Positions 46,488 through 55,800 are shown, counted from the stretch's first letter. The stretch is DNA of 64,000 bases from Limnohabitans sp. Bal53 (GCF_003063355.1 NZ_NESH01000002.1:744001-808000); one strand, 5' to 3'. Translations and numbers: made by a program. The notes: generated by a model from the letters alone, not told the origin.

Positions 46488-47473
46488 GCGACAAAGACTT
46501 CACCCCGACCGAACCCATCCTCGTCGACGCCCCCGGGGCCGATGAAAACACCGCCCAAGCCACCAGCAGCGCCAACGCCAACCCGGCCGTCAGCGCACCC
46601 CCTGCCGCCAGTCCACCACAGGCCCCCAGCGCAGCAACACCCCAAGCCGAACCACGCCCCCACCTGGGCATGGCGGTTGACGAACGCGCCTACCATCAAT
46701 ACCAATCACTCGCCCAAGTCGTGCTCGACTCGGCCGACATTGCCAGCAAATCGGCCGAAGCCGCTGCCGCTGCCAGCAGCGACTTGAACAAAGCCACCAG
46801 CGAATTCAAGGCCCTGACCGAAGTCGGCCACAAAAAAGCCCTGATCCTGCTCGGCGCCACAGGCGGCTTGATGTTGTTTTGCCTCATCTTCTTCCTGGTC
46901 ATGGGCGTGCGCATCAACAGCCGCATCAACCAACTCGATACCATGATGATGGCCGTGGGCAAACGCGTGGTCGACCTCAATGCCGGCCTCGAATCGCTGG
47001 ACATCGTCAACCGCAGCATCGAAAGCCTGTCCGCCTTGCAGACAGAACAAGTCAAGGCACAAGGCCTGCTCGAAGCACGCATCAACGACGCCCTGAAGAA
47101 ATCCGAAAGCATGGTCCAGACCGTCCCCGGAGAAACAGCCAAACAAGTCGCCGCCTCCAGTGACAACCTGCTCAAGCAGGTACAGGCCATCAACAGCCGC
47201 CTGCAAAGCCAAGCCGGTGCGGTGCAAAGTCTGGGCAACGAAGTCAAAGCGCTCAAAGGCGCTGTGGGCGGCGTCGACAAACTCAACCGCGATGTCGAAG
47301 CACTGGTCACCCTGCAAAAAGAGCGCTACCTCGAAACCCTGCAGAAAAACAACGCCAGCGCCAACGCCAGCCGCGATCGCCCGGTTCAGTTCCCACGCAG
47401 CAATCCGGCTAGGCCCGCAGGTGAAACACCTGCCGGCACCCCAACTCCATCAGCTCCGGCCGCCTCACGCTAA
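46484..47473 (+). CDS. Unknown bitopic membrane coiled-coil protein
   Basis: A 329-residue protein with a Pro/Ala-rich N-terminal tail, an amphipathic helix (about 66-115), one membrane helix (KALILLGATGGLMLFCLIFF, about 119-141), then a long predicted coiled coil (about 143-290) of MCP-like heptads such as SLDIVNRSIESLSALQ and QAINSRLQSQAGAVQSLGNE, and a disordered tail. No family recognised. It is last in the fliK operon and followed by two hairpins. Confidence 0.75.
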   Translation: MSDKDFTPTEPILVDAPGADENTAQATSSANANPAVSAPPAASPPQAPSAATPQAEPRPHLGMAVDERAYHQYQSLAQVVLDSADIASKSAEAAAAASSDLNKATSEFKALTEVGHKKALILLGATGGLMLFCLIFFLVMGVRINSRINQLDTMMMAVGKRVVDLNAGLESLDIVNRSIESLSALQTEQVKAQGLLEARINDALKKSESMVQTVPGETAKQVAASSDNLLKQVQAINSRLQSQAGAVQSLGNEVKALKGAVGGVDKLNRDVEALVTLQKERYLETLQKNNASANASRDRPVQFPRSNPARPAGETPAGTPTPSAPAASR

Positions 47474-47484
47474 AGCCAGGGCCA

Positions 47485-47512
47485 AGCGATCAATGACCTC
47501 TATTTGATCGCT
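47485..47512 (+). terminator. Hairpin after the fliK operon
   Basis: AGCGATCAA (47485-47493) pairs with TTGATCGCT (47504-47512), followed by TTCATCCT. It lies 12 bp past the last stop codon. Confidence 0.5.
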
Positions 47513-47601
47513 TTCATCCTCTCAAATCCTCAAAAAGCTCCCTCATTCGGAAGAATGAACAGGTCAAGTGTTCAAGCCCCATCGCAGGCTTGAGCACCGA
47601 C

Positions 47602-47623
47602 CGGCAAATATTTGCCGTTTTTT
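47602..47623 (+). terminator. Rho-independent terminator of the fliK operon
   Basis: CGGCAAATATTTGCCG is a perfect palindrome followed immediately by six T. It isolates the fliK operon from the sigma-28 unit that begins 13 bp further on. Confidence 0.85.
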
Positions 47624-47635
47624 CGCAAAAACCGC

Positions 47636-47662
47636 TCAAGTCCCGGCCACTGCTGCCGAATC
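47636..47662 (+). promoter_or_regulatory. Sigma-28 promoter of flaG
   Basis: TCAAGTCC, an 11-bp spacer, then GCCGAATC. Same geometry as the fliC and fliS sites. It gives a leader of about 80 bases before flaG. Confidence 0.82.
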
Positions 47663-47748
47663 ACGATCACGATACCCCCATATTGGCCCCATCAAGTGGC
47701 CATGCGCCAGTTCTGTCAGCGGGGGTGCCAGAGTCAAAGGACAAGACC

Positions 47749-48123
47749 ATGAGCAACGACATCACCCCCAGCAAGCTGCCACCGGCAGCGGCACCTGCCG
47801 CCGTGGCCGCTGCACAGCCCACCCGCGCAGCAGAGGTCGCCAAGCCACAGCCGGTGGAAGCACCCAAGCCAGCGGTTGAGGCCAAACCAGACCCACGAGA
47901 AACCCGCCGCGCCATGGAAGAAACCAGCGAACAACTGAACCAACAAATGCAGCGCAACAGCCGCGACCTGAGCTTCAGCGTGGACGACGTGGCCAACAAG
48001 ATCGTGCTCACGGTCAAAAACAAAGACGGCGATGTGGTGCGCCAGATCCCCAACGAAGTGGCCTTGCGTGTGGCCCAGAACCTGGACAACGTCAGGGGCC
48101 TGATGCAGGATGAAAAGTCTTGA
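47749..48123 (+). CDS. flaG: Flagellar protein FlaG
   Basis: A 124-residue protein. The N-terminal half is Ala/Pro-rich; the C-terminal half is the FlaG domain: LNQQMQRNSRDLSFSVDDVANKIVLTVKNKDGDVVRQIPNEVALRVAQNL. FlaG is linked to filament length in polar flagellates; its mechanism is unclear. ATG at 47749 has AAGGA nine bases upstream. Its own sigma-28 promoter and position before fliC fit a late gene. Confidence 0.92.
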   Translation: MSNDITPSKLPPAAAPAAVAAAQPTRAAEVAKPQPVEAPKPAVEAKPDPRETRRAMEETSEQLNQQMQRNSRDLSFSVDDVANKIVLTVKNKDGDVVRQIPNEVALRVAQNLDNVRGLMQDEKS

Positions 48124-48161
48124 AAAAGAGCTGATGCTTGCAAAAAGTTTGCAAACAGCGC

Positions 48162-48188
48162 TCAAGCTTTTTCCCCAGCTTCCGAATC
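48162..48188 (+). promoter_or_regulatory. Sigma-28 promoter of fliC
   Basis: TCAAGCTT, an 11-bp spacer, then TCCGAATC, about 107 bp before the fliC ATG. It matches the flaG and fliS sites closely. Confidence 0.82.
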
Positions 48189-48295
48189 ATCCAGTAACAG
48201 AGATTCAAATCAGATTTTCTGTGAAAACCAGGCAGGTCTACTCCCTTCGGGTTCCTGCCAACCTTTTGAAATAAATCTCTTCAAGGAGTTAGACC

Positions 48296-49132
48296 ATGTC
48301 AGTTATCAACACCAACGTGAAATCCATCGTTGCACAAAATGCTGCAACTGTGAACAACCGCAGCATGAGCAAAGTAATGGAACAGCTGTCAACCGGCAAA
48401 CGCATCAACGGCGCTGCCGACGATGCTGCAGGTTTGGCCATTAGCAACAAGATGACTTCTCAAATTCGCGGTCTGAACCAAGCTGTGCGCAACGCTAACG
48501 ATGGTATCTCGATGATTCAAGTTGCAGAAGGCGCGACCACCGAGGTGACCAACATGCTCCAGCGCATGCGTGAATTGGGCGTCCAAGCGATCAACGATAC
48601 AAACACTACCAAGGATCGTACCGCCATCAAAACAGAATATCAGCAGCTGGCTAAGGAGATTCAACGAATATCTAACAACACAGAGTGGAACACAACCAAA
48701 GTGGCTAATGCTTCTGCAAACTCAGCTGCGTTTCAAGTGGGTGCCAATTCAAGTCAGACCATCACTGTAACATTTAGCGATATTACTGCGCTAAGTGGAA
48801 TGACAGCTGTGATTGATGCTGCCACCGCTGCAAGTGCTGGTTCAGTAGCCGATTTTGCCGGCACAACGATAAGCAACTTGGATACAGCCATTTCTGCGAT
48901 TGACTCTTACCGAAGCACACTCGGTGCATCCATCAACCGACTGAACTACGCAGCGGATAATTTGCAAAACGTTTCAGCAAATACTTCGGCCTCTCGCAGT
49001 CGCATTCTAGATACAGACTACGCACAGGCTACCACAGAACTGGCCCGTACCCAAATCATTCAACAAGCAGCCACTGCAATGTTAGCGCAGGCGAACCAAC
49101 AGCCTCAATCAGTGCTGTCACTGCTGCGATAA
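48296..49132 (+). CDS. fliC: Flagellin (short, D0/D1 only)
   Basis: Filament subunit. The 278-residue protein has the N-terminal MSVINTNVKSIVAQNA and LSTGKRINGAADDAAGLAIS, and the C-terminal NRLNYAADNLQNVSANTSASRSRILDTDYAQATTELARTQI. The centre (about 140-190) is very short, so the outer D2/D3 domains are missing and the surface D1 loops with many Ser/Thr are probable O-glycosylation sites. AAGGAG lies eight bases before the ATG. Codon use turns more AT-rich from here on. Confidence 0.97.
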   Translation: MSVINTNVKSIVAQNAATVNNRSMSKVMEQLSTGKRINGAADDAAGLAISNKMTSQIRGLNQAVRNANDGISMIQVAEGATTEVTNMLQRMRELGVQAINDTNTTKDRTAIKTEYQQLAKEIQRISNNTEWNTTKVANASANSAAFQVGANSSQTITVTFSDITALSGMTAVIDAATAASAGSVADFAGTTISNLDTAISAIDSYRSTLGASINRLNYAADNLQNVSANTSASRSRILDTDYAQATTELARTQIIQQAATAMLAQANQQPQSVLSLLR

Positions 49133-49150
49133 TTGAGTCTTTTCAAATGT

Positions 49151-49184
49151 AAAAGCCTGGTGGACTATGTCCACTAGGCTTTTT
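49151..49184 (+). terminator. Terminator of fliC
   Basis: AAAGCCT-GTGGAC-TAT-GTCCAC-AGGCTTTTT forms a long stem with two single-base mismatches and a T-run, about 20 bp past the fliC stop. Confidence 0.93.
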
Positions 49185-49216
49185 GAGTTAATATATATTT
49201 TAAACCTCTCCAGCCT

Positions 49217-49227
49217 GACAATTTAGT
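49217..49227 (+). repeat. 11-bp direct repeat at left IS boundary
   Basis: GACAATTTAGT lies just outside the left inverted repeat and recurs at 50842-50852. It is either a target duplication or, because ACAATTTAGT is nearly palindromic, part of a longer imperfect terminal repeat. Confidence 0.65.
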
Positions 49228-50841
49228 CGGCCCTGCAAAATTCATTTCACACCAGCGCCCAGCGCTGATCTGAGTTTTGTAGTCGGTTGAGACCGAAGAT
49301 TTCTGCCAATTTTCCAAACAAGTCCGTCAAACCGCTCACCTGCACCAGGCACAACAAAAGGCCCAAGCCTTTTTTGACGATCATCCGCAACAGCCAGCGG
49401 ATGTTGTAGCCCGCCGCGCACAGCACTGCGTGAAGTGCATCGCCTTCTGACCCTTTGAGGTGGCAGCGGTCCATGCGGTGATCCGCTTTGAGGTGACCGA
49501 TGATCGGCTCAATCGCTTGGCGTCGTTTGAGCAGTCTGCGCTCCTCATAGGTCAGCCGCTTATCTTTGCCTCGGTGTTTGATCTCGATGAGCGGGTTGTC
49601 CTTGTCCACACACCGGTAGCACAGGTCGGCGTAAACCACCTAAGGCTTGACGCCCAAGCCTTGCATCAGGATGGCGCTTTGCTCGATCTGCTCGTGCATG
49701 GTGTGTCCGTCATACGGGTTACCGGGAAAGCTCCTGGCTCCCACGATCAAATTGCCCTTGAGCGTCATAGCCAGACCGACCTTCACACCAAACTCGTAAG
49801 GGTTACGGCTCTTCCCCTTGCTGATGCACTCCACCTCCAGCGCATGCCAGCTGTAGAGCTTGGCACGGTTGTCCACTGCTTTGCGGCTGCCGGTCTGCAT
49901 GACCAAGCGTTTGGCCTTGCCCAAGGTCTGACCTAAGGTTTCTTGTATGGCTTGGCTGAGCGTGGTCATCTTGCGAGCCACCTCGCGCTGCAGCCTGCCA
50001 ACGATAGTGCGTTGGCGTTTGATGACTTTGCGCATGCGCTTGAACTGGCGGGCATGGGCGTAGCGCCCAGCCTTGTAGCCCAGCAGTTGGCCTTCTTTGG
50101 CGTAGGTTTGCTTGAGCTCAATGCCCTCAGCCTTGGCGGCCTCCACCACCTTGGACCTGGCTGTCTCCAGCAGCTTGCTGTCGGTGGGGTGAGCGACGGC
50201 TTTCTCTTGCACCGTGGAGTCCACGATCACGCGGGTCAATTCTTTCTTGGCGATTAGCTTGAGCGTGACGGCCACTTCCATGGTGCGGGCCAGCAACTCT
50301 TCCACGCCTTCTTCGCCTAGGGCTTTGCGAAAACGCCCCAGTTGTGTGGGGTCGCACGGCCACTGGTGCTCAAAATATTCGTTGCCAGAAAAGTACTGCT
50401 AAGTCGGTGTCTCGCCCCAGCGCTGGATCACATCCTCGTCGCTCTCGTTGAATGCATGCTTGAGGTACAACAAGGCCACCATCAAACGGGTGGGCAGACG
50501 AGGACGCCCGGCATTGGAGACGCCGCCCCCAGCAACGGCCGAGAGCTGGCCAAACAAGTCCAGGTCTTCGATCTTCTTGCCGGCCTTGACCTTGCGTGCC
50601 CAGCGCTGCGCAAGGGAAGCTTCGATCTCCTGCCAAGGCATGCGATTGGCCAGCACCGCCAGCGGATGGCGCAAATCGATCATCTGGTCCAGGCGGTTGC
50701 GGAAAAAGTCATCGGTCATGGCGCTGCTTTCAAAAACTCCCAGAAAACAGCTTCCATTGAATATCTATTTGAGAGTTCTGACCATCCGAATTCACCCCAC
50801 GTCACCAGCATTCATGCGGGTTTCAGGGGTTTTGCAGGGGC
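49228..50841 (-). mobile_element. IS5-family insertion sequence, inactivated
   Basis: About 1.6 kb between inverted ends CGGCCCTGCAAAA (49228-49240) and TTTTGCAGGGGCG (50830-50842), flanked by 11-bp direct repeats. It carries one IS5-type transposase on the minus strand with two in-frame stop codons. It separates fliC from the flagellin modification genes. Confidence 0.88.
49247..50719 (-). pseudogene. IS5-family transposase with two amber stops
   Basis: A single reading frame of about 490 codons starting MTDDFFRNRLDQMIDLRHPL, with the IS5 N-terminal domain, RVIVDSTVQEKAVAHPTDS (DDE first Asp), GNPYDGHTM and the YREK-like region near TYEERRLLKRRQAIEPIIGH. It is broken by TAG at 50400-50402 (where a Trp codon is expected after GETPT) and TAG at 49640-49642 (after GLGVKP, where relatives have Lys or Gln). 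Two normally glycine positions in YADLCYRCVD are cysteine. The frame is otherwise intact, so this is decay by point mutation. Confidence 0.88.
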
Positions 50842-50852
50842 GACAATTTAGT
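50842..50852 (+). repeat. 11-bp direct repeat at right IS boundary
   Basis: GACAATTTAGT, identical to 49217-49227, directly outside the right inverted end. Confidence 0.65.
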
Positions 50853-51064
50853 ATTGACATCGACCAAATATTGAATTCTTGATGAAAAATATATCGACAA
50901 TAAAATTCAAGCAATAGACAAAGCTATAATGGTTTATACTAAAATATTTTAACGCCATTTAATCAATAGATAATTTATTTCAAAAAATAGGTCTTAATTT
51001 TTAATCAGATCAACCTCGTCTTGGATCAGCCACCAATGCCAGACAAGATTAATTAACGGTTTGG
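50853..51064. other. AT-rich gap, nothing recognised
   Basis: A strongly AT-rich 212-bp gap between the insertion sequence and the end of the GSCFA gene. No gene, no clear terminator. Confidence 0.4.
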
Positions 51065-52834
51065 CTATGATTTCAAGAAGACATCTGAAATAATTTTAGC
51101 CAAATCGGAATAATAAAGGTCGCTACCGTGATACCAGTCTCTTACTCCATCATCATAAACCTTACTCGAATAATAATTATATTGGAAATTTTCATTTGAG
51201 AAATAAAGTCCAGCATTGAAAGTATCACATCCTAAATCTTGAAAAATTTTCAGCGATTGCCTATCGTAATAAATCCAGAAATCAATCATCTCAGCTATGG
51301 GAGGATGAATTTCGCGAGTTGGTGGATCGCTGATTACCAGCACACGATAGCCTCGTGATCTGATGTTTTTTATCAACTCGATCTTCTGAGAGTTTAGCTC
51401 ATAAAAATATTTTAAAAATATCTGGTCGCTTATATTTTGAACGGGAAGCCTAGAAAGATAATCAATTAAATCGTGTACAGTTCTATGGGTTTGCATACCG
51501 ATATTCGTCACCACCCATCGCCCCTCAGCGGGCAAAGAAAAGAACGGCAAAGTCTGCAGCCAACGCTCCCTCGACCCGGGGTCCTCCAAAGGTACAAAAA
51601 GTTCATCATTGTCAATGTGAAACAGATTTGAGGTCCACGCGCTTCCATTCATGATCATTCCGCCGCAATGGGACACTTCGATCATTTCAAAGGCTTGTGA
51701 CAGTTTGCCCATGTGACTGTCACCCAACAGGCACAAAGTTGATTCAAACCTTGCCGGGCTTTGCGCTTGATTCCATGTTTCCAACAGGATTTCTTCGCAC
51801 ATCACGTCCTTGGGGTCTCCAAAAGCAGACATGGTATGTTCCGAGCCAGCGACTCCATTCGACTGACGCAGACCCGCTGCAAAATGCTTCATAACGAATT
51901 CGACACCTTCAGAACGTACGTTTCTGAGGTTATCCTCAAAAAAGCAACGCCTAGTGGCGCTAGAACTGATAAGTTCATAAGAAGGAAAGTAGTCGACATC
52001 GGAATCCATGGCTGCCAAGTAACCAGCTGCACTACGAAGAACAGACTTGGAATAAGTGGTGGCCGTCAGCACATGCGATTGTGTGGCTGTCGCAGTAAGC
52101 GGAACAGGAGAAACCGTCAGCAGGAAACGCAGATCAGGATTGATGGATTTGAGTTTGGCAACAATCCACTCAAGATCGTCATAAACAGATTGATGTTCAT
52201 AATTAATGAAATGATGCTCATCAGGCTTGAACTTACCCCGGATTGTTCCTGGGCATGCCGGATAAACATAACCGCTCACGTGACGCCAAGCCTCCGTAAG
52301 CCCGAGGGTAAAAATAAAAATATCTGCTTGACCCAATGCCTGTCTAATGGAGGACAAAGTGACTGCACGGTCTGCAAAAAGTGACTCGGGACTTTCGTAG
52401 CCTTGAGAAGGCAAATGAGGCCTCAAAGGGTCAAAGAAGCGTCCGTCTTCTACAAAAACCTCGTCAATGGGAGGGATCTCCCCTAGAGCCAGCGCAAGCC
52501 ATTGCCTTAGCAAGGCAGGTGTGTAAATATTTCCCGTGCGAAACGAAAATACACCGTACCCCAAATCCTTAGCCTCATGTTCAGAAAGACTGGATGGAGA
52601 AAGCTCTGCCTCAATCCAGCGATATCCGTTTTTTATTAACCACTGGCTGATATGTTGCGCGAAGCACGAACCCACAGTGATGATTTTGCTGGACTTGGAT
52701 ATCGGAAATTTGCTTTGCCACAGTTGATCAAAAGTTGAACCACTCGCAACGTCAGCTACGCCTGTTTTCCAGAAATTTTCAGCGGCATAGCCTTGATATG
52801 GATTTTTCAAAGAGACTCCTCTGTTGAGTGACAT
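51065..52834 (-). CDS. GSCFA-family protein with a second GDSH domain
   Basis: A 589-residue protein. The N-terminal part (about 45-330) is a GSCFA domain: ITVGSCFAQHIS at 51-62 carries the family signature, with FIFTLGLTEAW and TVSPVPLTATAT behind it. From about 365 a second SGNH-like unit starts with LCLLGDSHMGK (Asp372, Ser373, His374) and ends with NYYSSKVYDDGVRDWYHGSD. GSCFA and SGNH proteins are esterase/acyltransferase-like. Being next to the flagellin glycosyltransferase it may acylate or deacylate the flagellar sugar; this is inference. Base composition is clearly more AT-rich than the flagellar operons. The start lacks a good ribosome site. Confidence 0.82.
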   Translation of the reverse strand: MSLNRGVSLKNPYQGYAAENFWKTGVADVASGSTFDQLWQSKFPISKSSKIITVGSCFAQHISQWLIKNGYRWIEAELSPSSLSEHEAKDLGYGVFSFRTGNIYTPALLRQWLALALGEIPPIDEVFVEDGRFFDPLRPHLPSQGYESPESLFADRAVTLSSIRQALGQADIFIFTLGLTEAWRHVSGYVYPACPGTIRGKFKPDEHHFINYEHQSVYDDLEWIVAKLKSINPDLRFLLTVSPVPLTATATQSHVLTATTYSKSVLRSAAGYLAAMDSDVDYFPSYELISSSATRRCFFEDNLRNVRSEGVEFVMKHFAAGLRQSNGVAGSEHTMSAFGDPKDVMCEEILLETWNQAQSPARFESTLCLLGDSHMGKLSQAFEMIEVSHCGGMIMNGSAWTSNLFHIDNDELFVPLEDPGSRERWLQTLPFFSLPAEGRWVVTNIGMQTHRTVHDLIDYLSRLPVQNISDQIFLKYFYELNSQKIELIKNIRSRGYRVLVISDPPTREIHPPIAEMIDFWIYYDRQSLKIFQDLGCDTFNAGLYFSNENFQYNYYSSKVYDDGVRDWYHGSDLYYSDLAKIISDVFLKS

Positions 52835-52943
52835 GCAAGCAAATAAAATTAATTATCTTTAGCTGAAATTAAATTTTCTCTTTAAGACAATCGCCGACAA
52901 TCGGATGAACAAGGTAAATTAAGAGCAGACTATTCATATCAAA

Positions 52944-54725
52944 TTAAGTAAAATAGGCATATTTTAGAATATCAGGATTAATTATGCCATGCTCATTTAC
53001 TTTTTTGTAAAAGCCATCAACATGGTCGATCATTTCCTCAGCAAATCTGGCTGAAGAAATGATATTTATATAAATATCATCATATTGCCGCACTGCATCT
53101 GCCATTCCATTCATACCTTCACCAATATGAGTTTTATAACGGATTTTATCAAAGTTCGACATACTCAATATATCGATAAATGATTTAGTGCTTGGCTGTT
53201 GATTTTTAAGAATCTTGTTTAATGCATCGAGTTTTTTCAACTGTTTTGCATTAGGATTTTTGCCCATTTTTAAGCATAGTTTGTGTGCACTTTCTGCCGC
53301 GGCCTTCATAGCATCAATTCCATCTCTAAGCCTTACCAACCCTTCACTCAGACGTTGAATGTGATCAGGCTCAATGCACCTTTTAAAAGGCGGCACCAAA
53401 GATGTCTTGTAAATTTCAGCAGAACGTATCTCTTGACAAACGGTTGCAAATGGCAACTGAACAGCCCCTTCGATTCGGGCGCCACCTTCAGTTGCATTGA
53501 TGATCAGCTTATGTGGTATGGCCTTGATTCGATTTTCAAACCAAGTCTTATAGGTCAGCAGTTGGCGCTCAGTGCGCAGCCGGCCTCCGTAATAACCCTC
53601 AACGTCAAAACCCGCATCAATTCGCGCGGTCAAAAGACCCGCGTTGTATGGGTCTAAGTAACCGTCTGCGTGATCTTTGCCCCCAGTCAGTGCCAAATCC
53701 TGCCCTATAAACACAATTGGATTGGCCTCCAAACGCTCTGCCATTGCAAAAGCTGATGTGGCTACCGACCCACCTGTGCTCAACAAGGACACCTTGATAC
53801 CCAACTCCTTAAGAATTTGGTAAACGGCCATATTTGCACAAGTCATAAGGTGGTTCTGATCGTTAGACCACAACAGCTTGCTACCACAGCCGATGTCCAC
53901 ACAAAAAGCGGTGCCTTCGGCTATTTCATTTCTAGGCCATGATGGCACTGACTCAGGGTCGAGTGCCAAAATCGCGTCTGGAACGATACCATGTGCTTTA
54001 AGAATGGGCCAAACTTTGTCGACAGCGATAATTGTGAATAAATCCTGATTCTGTGCCAATACTGGCAATTGTTTATTGAGTGATGGCCCAGCAGCCACAA
54101 TCAGGGCAGGCCTGTCCTTGCGCATGCCCTGCCACTGTTGAAGGTAGTCACCTCCAGAGGCCAATGGGGCATTGATCAGGGCATTGCGCAAGTAGGGCAG
54201 TGTCACACTCAGGTCGGTCGCTTTGCCCATGATTTTCATGTTGATCCCTGCGGCCACTTTTTCGAAAAATTGACGAGTTTCAGTAGGCCGCAAGTTCATT
54301 TGTGCCTGAGAAAGAATTGGTTTCCAACCATCCATGGAATTAACATCAACCAGTTCAAGCAATTTCACGGCACGCTGAGCAACGGGTCCTCCTGCAATGA
54401 TTGTCAACCTCTCTGCTATTAGAAGCTTTCGCAATTCATCTCGCTCTGAAATAGTTAAGTGGTAAGCATAGGGCGACTCAGCCTCCAAAACCACCACATG
54501 TGAGCACTTGGTCACGCGAGCAAAGACGTCTTTTATATTATCAAGGTGACAAGAACCATAGATCATCCAAAGCATGCGCTTTCTCGTCCAATCCACTTCA
54601 ACTGCCAAATCATTCAAGTCCATAGATTGAGGGGCAGGCTGGTCAGGTACTTGATAAACCGAATTCAGGTCATCTATGTGATCTGCATCGATGACTACCG
54701 GATGGAGATTCAGGTCAGGACTCAT
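52944..54725 (-). CDS. Maf/DUF115 flagellin glycosyltransferase (motility accessory factor)
   Basis: A 593-residue protein of the Maf (MAF_flag10/DUF115) family, which transfers pseudaminic or legionaminic acid from CMP to Ser/Thr of flagellin in the cytoplasm before export. The core run RPALIVAAGPSLNKQLPVL at 205-223 and AVDKVWPILKAHGIVPDAI at 234-252 are typical, as is FIGQDLALTGGKDHADGY further on. A helical C-terminal domain follows. ATG at 54725 sits inside the end of pseI (overlap 11 bases), so the two are coupled; a TTG at 54737 is less likely. Confidence 0.9.
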   Translation of the reverse strand: MSPDLNLHPVVIDADHIDDLNSVYQVPDQPAPQSMDLNDLAVEVDWTRKRMLWMIYGSCHLDNIKDVFARVTKCSHVVVLEAESPYAYHLTISERDELRKLLIAERLTIIAGGPVAQRAVKLLELVDVNSMDGWKPILSQAQMNLRPTETRQFFEKVAAGINMKIMGKATDLSVTLPYLRNALINAPLASGGDYLQQWQGMRKDRPALIVAAGPSLNKQLPVLAQNQDLFTIIAVDKVWPILKAHGIVPDAILALDPESVPSWPRNEIAEGTAFCVDIGCGSKLLWSNDQNHLMTCANMAVYQILKELGIKVSLLSTGGSVATSAFAMAERLEANPIVFIGQDLALTGGKDHADGYLDPYNAGLLTARIDAGFDVEGYYGGRLRTERQLLTYKTWFENRIKAIPHKLIINATEGGARIEGAVQLPFATVCQEIRSAEIYKTSLVPPFKRCIEPDHIQRLSEGLVRLRDGIDAMKAAAESAHKLCLKMGKNPNAKQLKKLDALNKILKNQQPSTKSFIDILSMSNFDKIRYKTHIGEGMNGMADAVRQYDDIYINIISSARFAEEMIDHVDGFYKKVNEHGIINPDILKYAYFT

Positions 54726-55800
54726 AAGAGACTCCAAATTCGTTTAATAACTTTTCATCAAAATGATGCCAACCCACAGGCGTGTGCTGTTTAGCGGCAT
54801 GCGCCAAACGTTTACCCATTAACTCAGGGAGCCATTTGGGTGGCAAACCGAAACCAGGTCTCACACTGCTAATGTCACCAGGCTGGATTACATCTTCCGC
54901 GTTGAGGGAGCGGTTGAAGTACAAAGATCTGCGAAATTGGGCGTTTCCCTGTTCGCTGGACTTTCTGCCATAGTCAACTTTGCCCAAGCACTGCCAAGCT
55001 CTCTTTGCACCTAGGCACAATGCAGCCAATTCAGCCGACTCCAGAGAGAAGCTGTCGTCTGGCCCGCCGCCGCTGCGATCTAAGGTGAAGTGTTTTTCAA
55101 TGATGCTGGCCCCCATAGCCACGCTGGTGATGGCGGTGGTGTTGTCCAAGGTGTGGTCTGACAATCCTGTGACCAGCCCAAAACGCTCAATCATGTCTGG
55201 GATGGTGCGCAGGTTGTAGTCTTCTGCCGGGGCAGGGTAACCGCTCACGCAGTGCAACACAGCCAGTTGCTTGCAGCCGCCTTCACGGGCGGCGTCAATG
55301 GCTTCCTGTATCTCCTCGGCATCGGCCATGCCGGTCGAGATGATCATCGGCTTTCCAGTGCTGGCCGCGTATTTGATCAGCGGGAGGTCTACCGCTTCAA
55401 ACGACGCGATCTTGTAAGCCGGAGCATTCAGGTCCTCCAGCAAGTCGATGGCGGTGTTGTCAAAGGGCGAACTGAATATGGTGATGCCCAGTTGGCGGGC
55501 ACGGTCAAACAGGGGTTTGTGCCAGTCCCAGGGCATGTGCGCTTCTTCATACAACTCATACAGCGTGCGACCGTCCCACAGACCCCCACGAATTTTGAAG
55601 TCTTCGCTGTCGCAGTTGAGGGTGATCGTGTCGGGCTTGTAGGTTTGCAGCTTGACCGCGTCTGCGCCTGCTTTCTTGGCTTCTTCAATGATACGCAGCG
55701 CGGTTTCGAGTTTGCCGTTGTGGTTGGCCGAGAGTTCGGCAATCACATAGGGTGAATGATCGGGGCCAATGGGTCGGCCTGCGATGTCAATTTGAGGCAT
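54715..55800 (-). CDS. pseI: Pseudaminic acid synthase
   Basis: Condenses 2,4-diacetamido-2,4,6-trideoxy-L-altrose with phosphoenolpyruvate to pseudaminic acid. The 361-residue NeuB-family protein has the Pse-type motif ELSANHNG at 22-29 (sialic and legionaminic enzymes usually have a variant), the barrel runs KLQTYKPDTITL and SSPFDNTAIDLLE, HFTLDRSGGGPDDSFSLE, and a C-terminal SAF antifreeze-like domain (about 295-350). It overlaps pseH at its start and maf at its end. Confidence 0.95.
   Translation of the reverse strand: MPQIDIAGRPIGPDHSPYVIAELSANHNGKLETALRIIEEAKKAGADAVKLQTYKPDTITLNCDSEDFKIRGGLWDGRTLYELYEEAHMPWDWHKPLFDRARQLGITIFSSPFDNTAIDLLEDLNAPAYKIASFEAVDLPLIKYAASTGKPMIISTGMADAEEIQEAIDAAREGGCKQLAVLHCVSGYPAPAEDYNLRTIPDMIERFGLVTGLSDHTLDNTTAITSVAMGASIIEKHFTLDRSGGGPDDSFSLESAELAALCLGAKRAWQCLGKVDYGRKSSEQGNAQFRRSLYFNRSLNAEDVIQPGDISSVRPGFGLPPKWLPELMGKRLAHAAKQHTPVGWHHFDEKLLNEFGVSYES

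Noticed and set aside
49640..50402. Two TAG stops in one frame could mean amber read-through or recoding.
   Set aside because: Other genes in the window end normally (including TAG in the HAD gene), and the same frame has further damaging changes, so pseudogene decay is simpler.
50720..51064. Possible small gene in the AT-rich gap after the insertion sequence.
   Set aside because: Frames are short, without ribosome binding site or conserved pattern.
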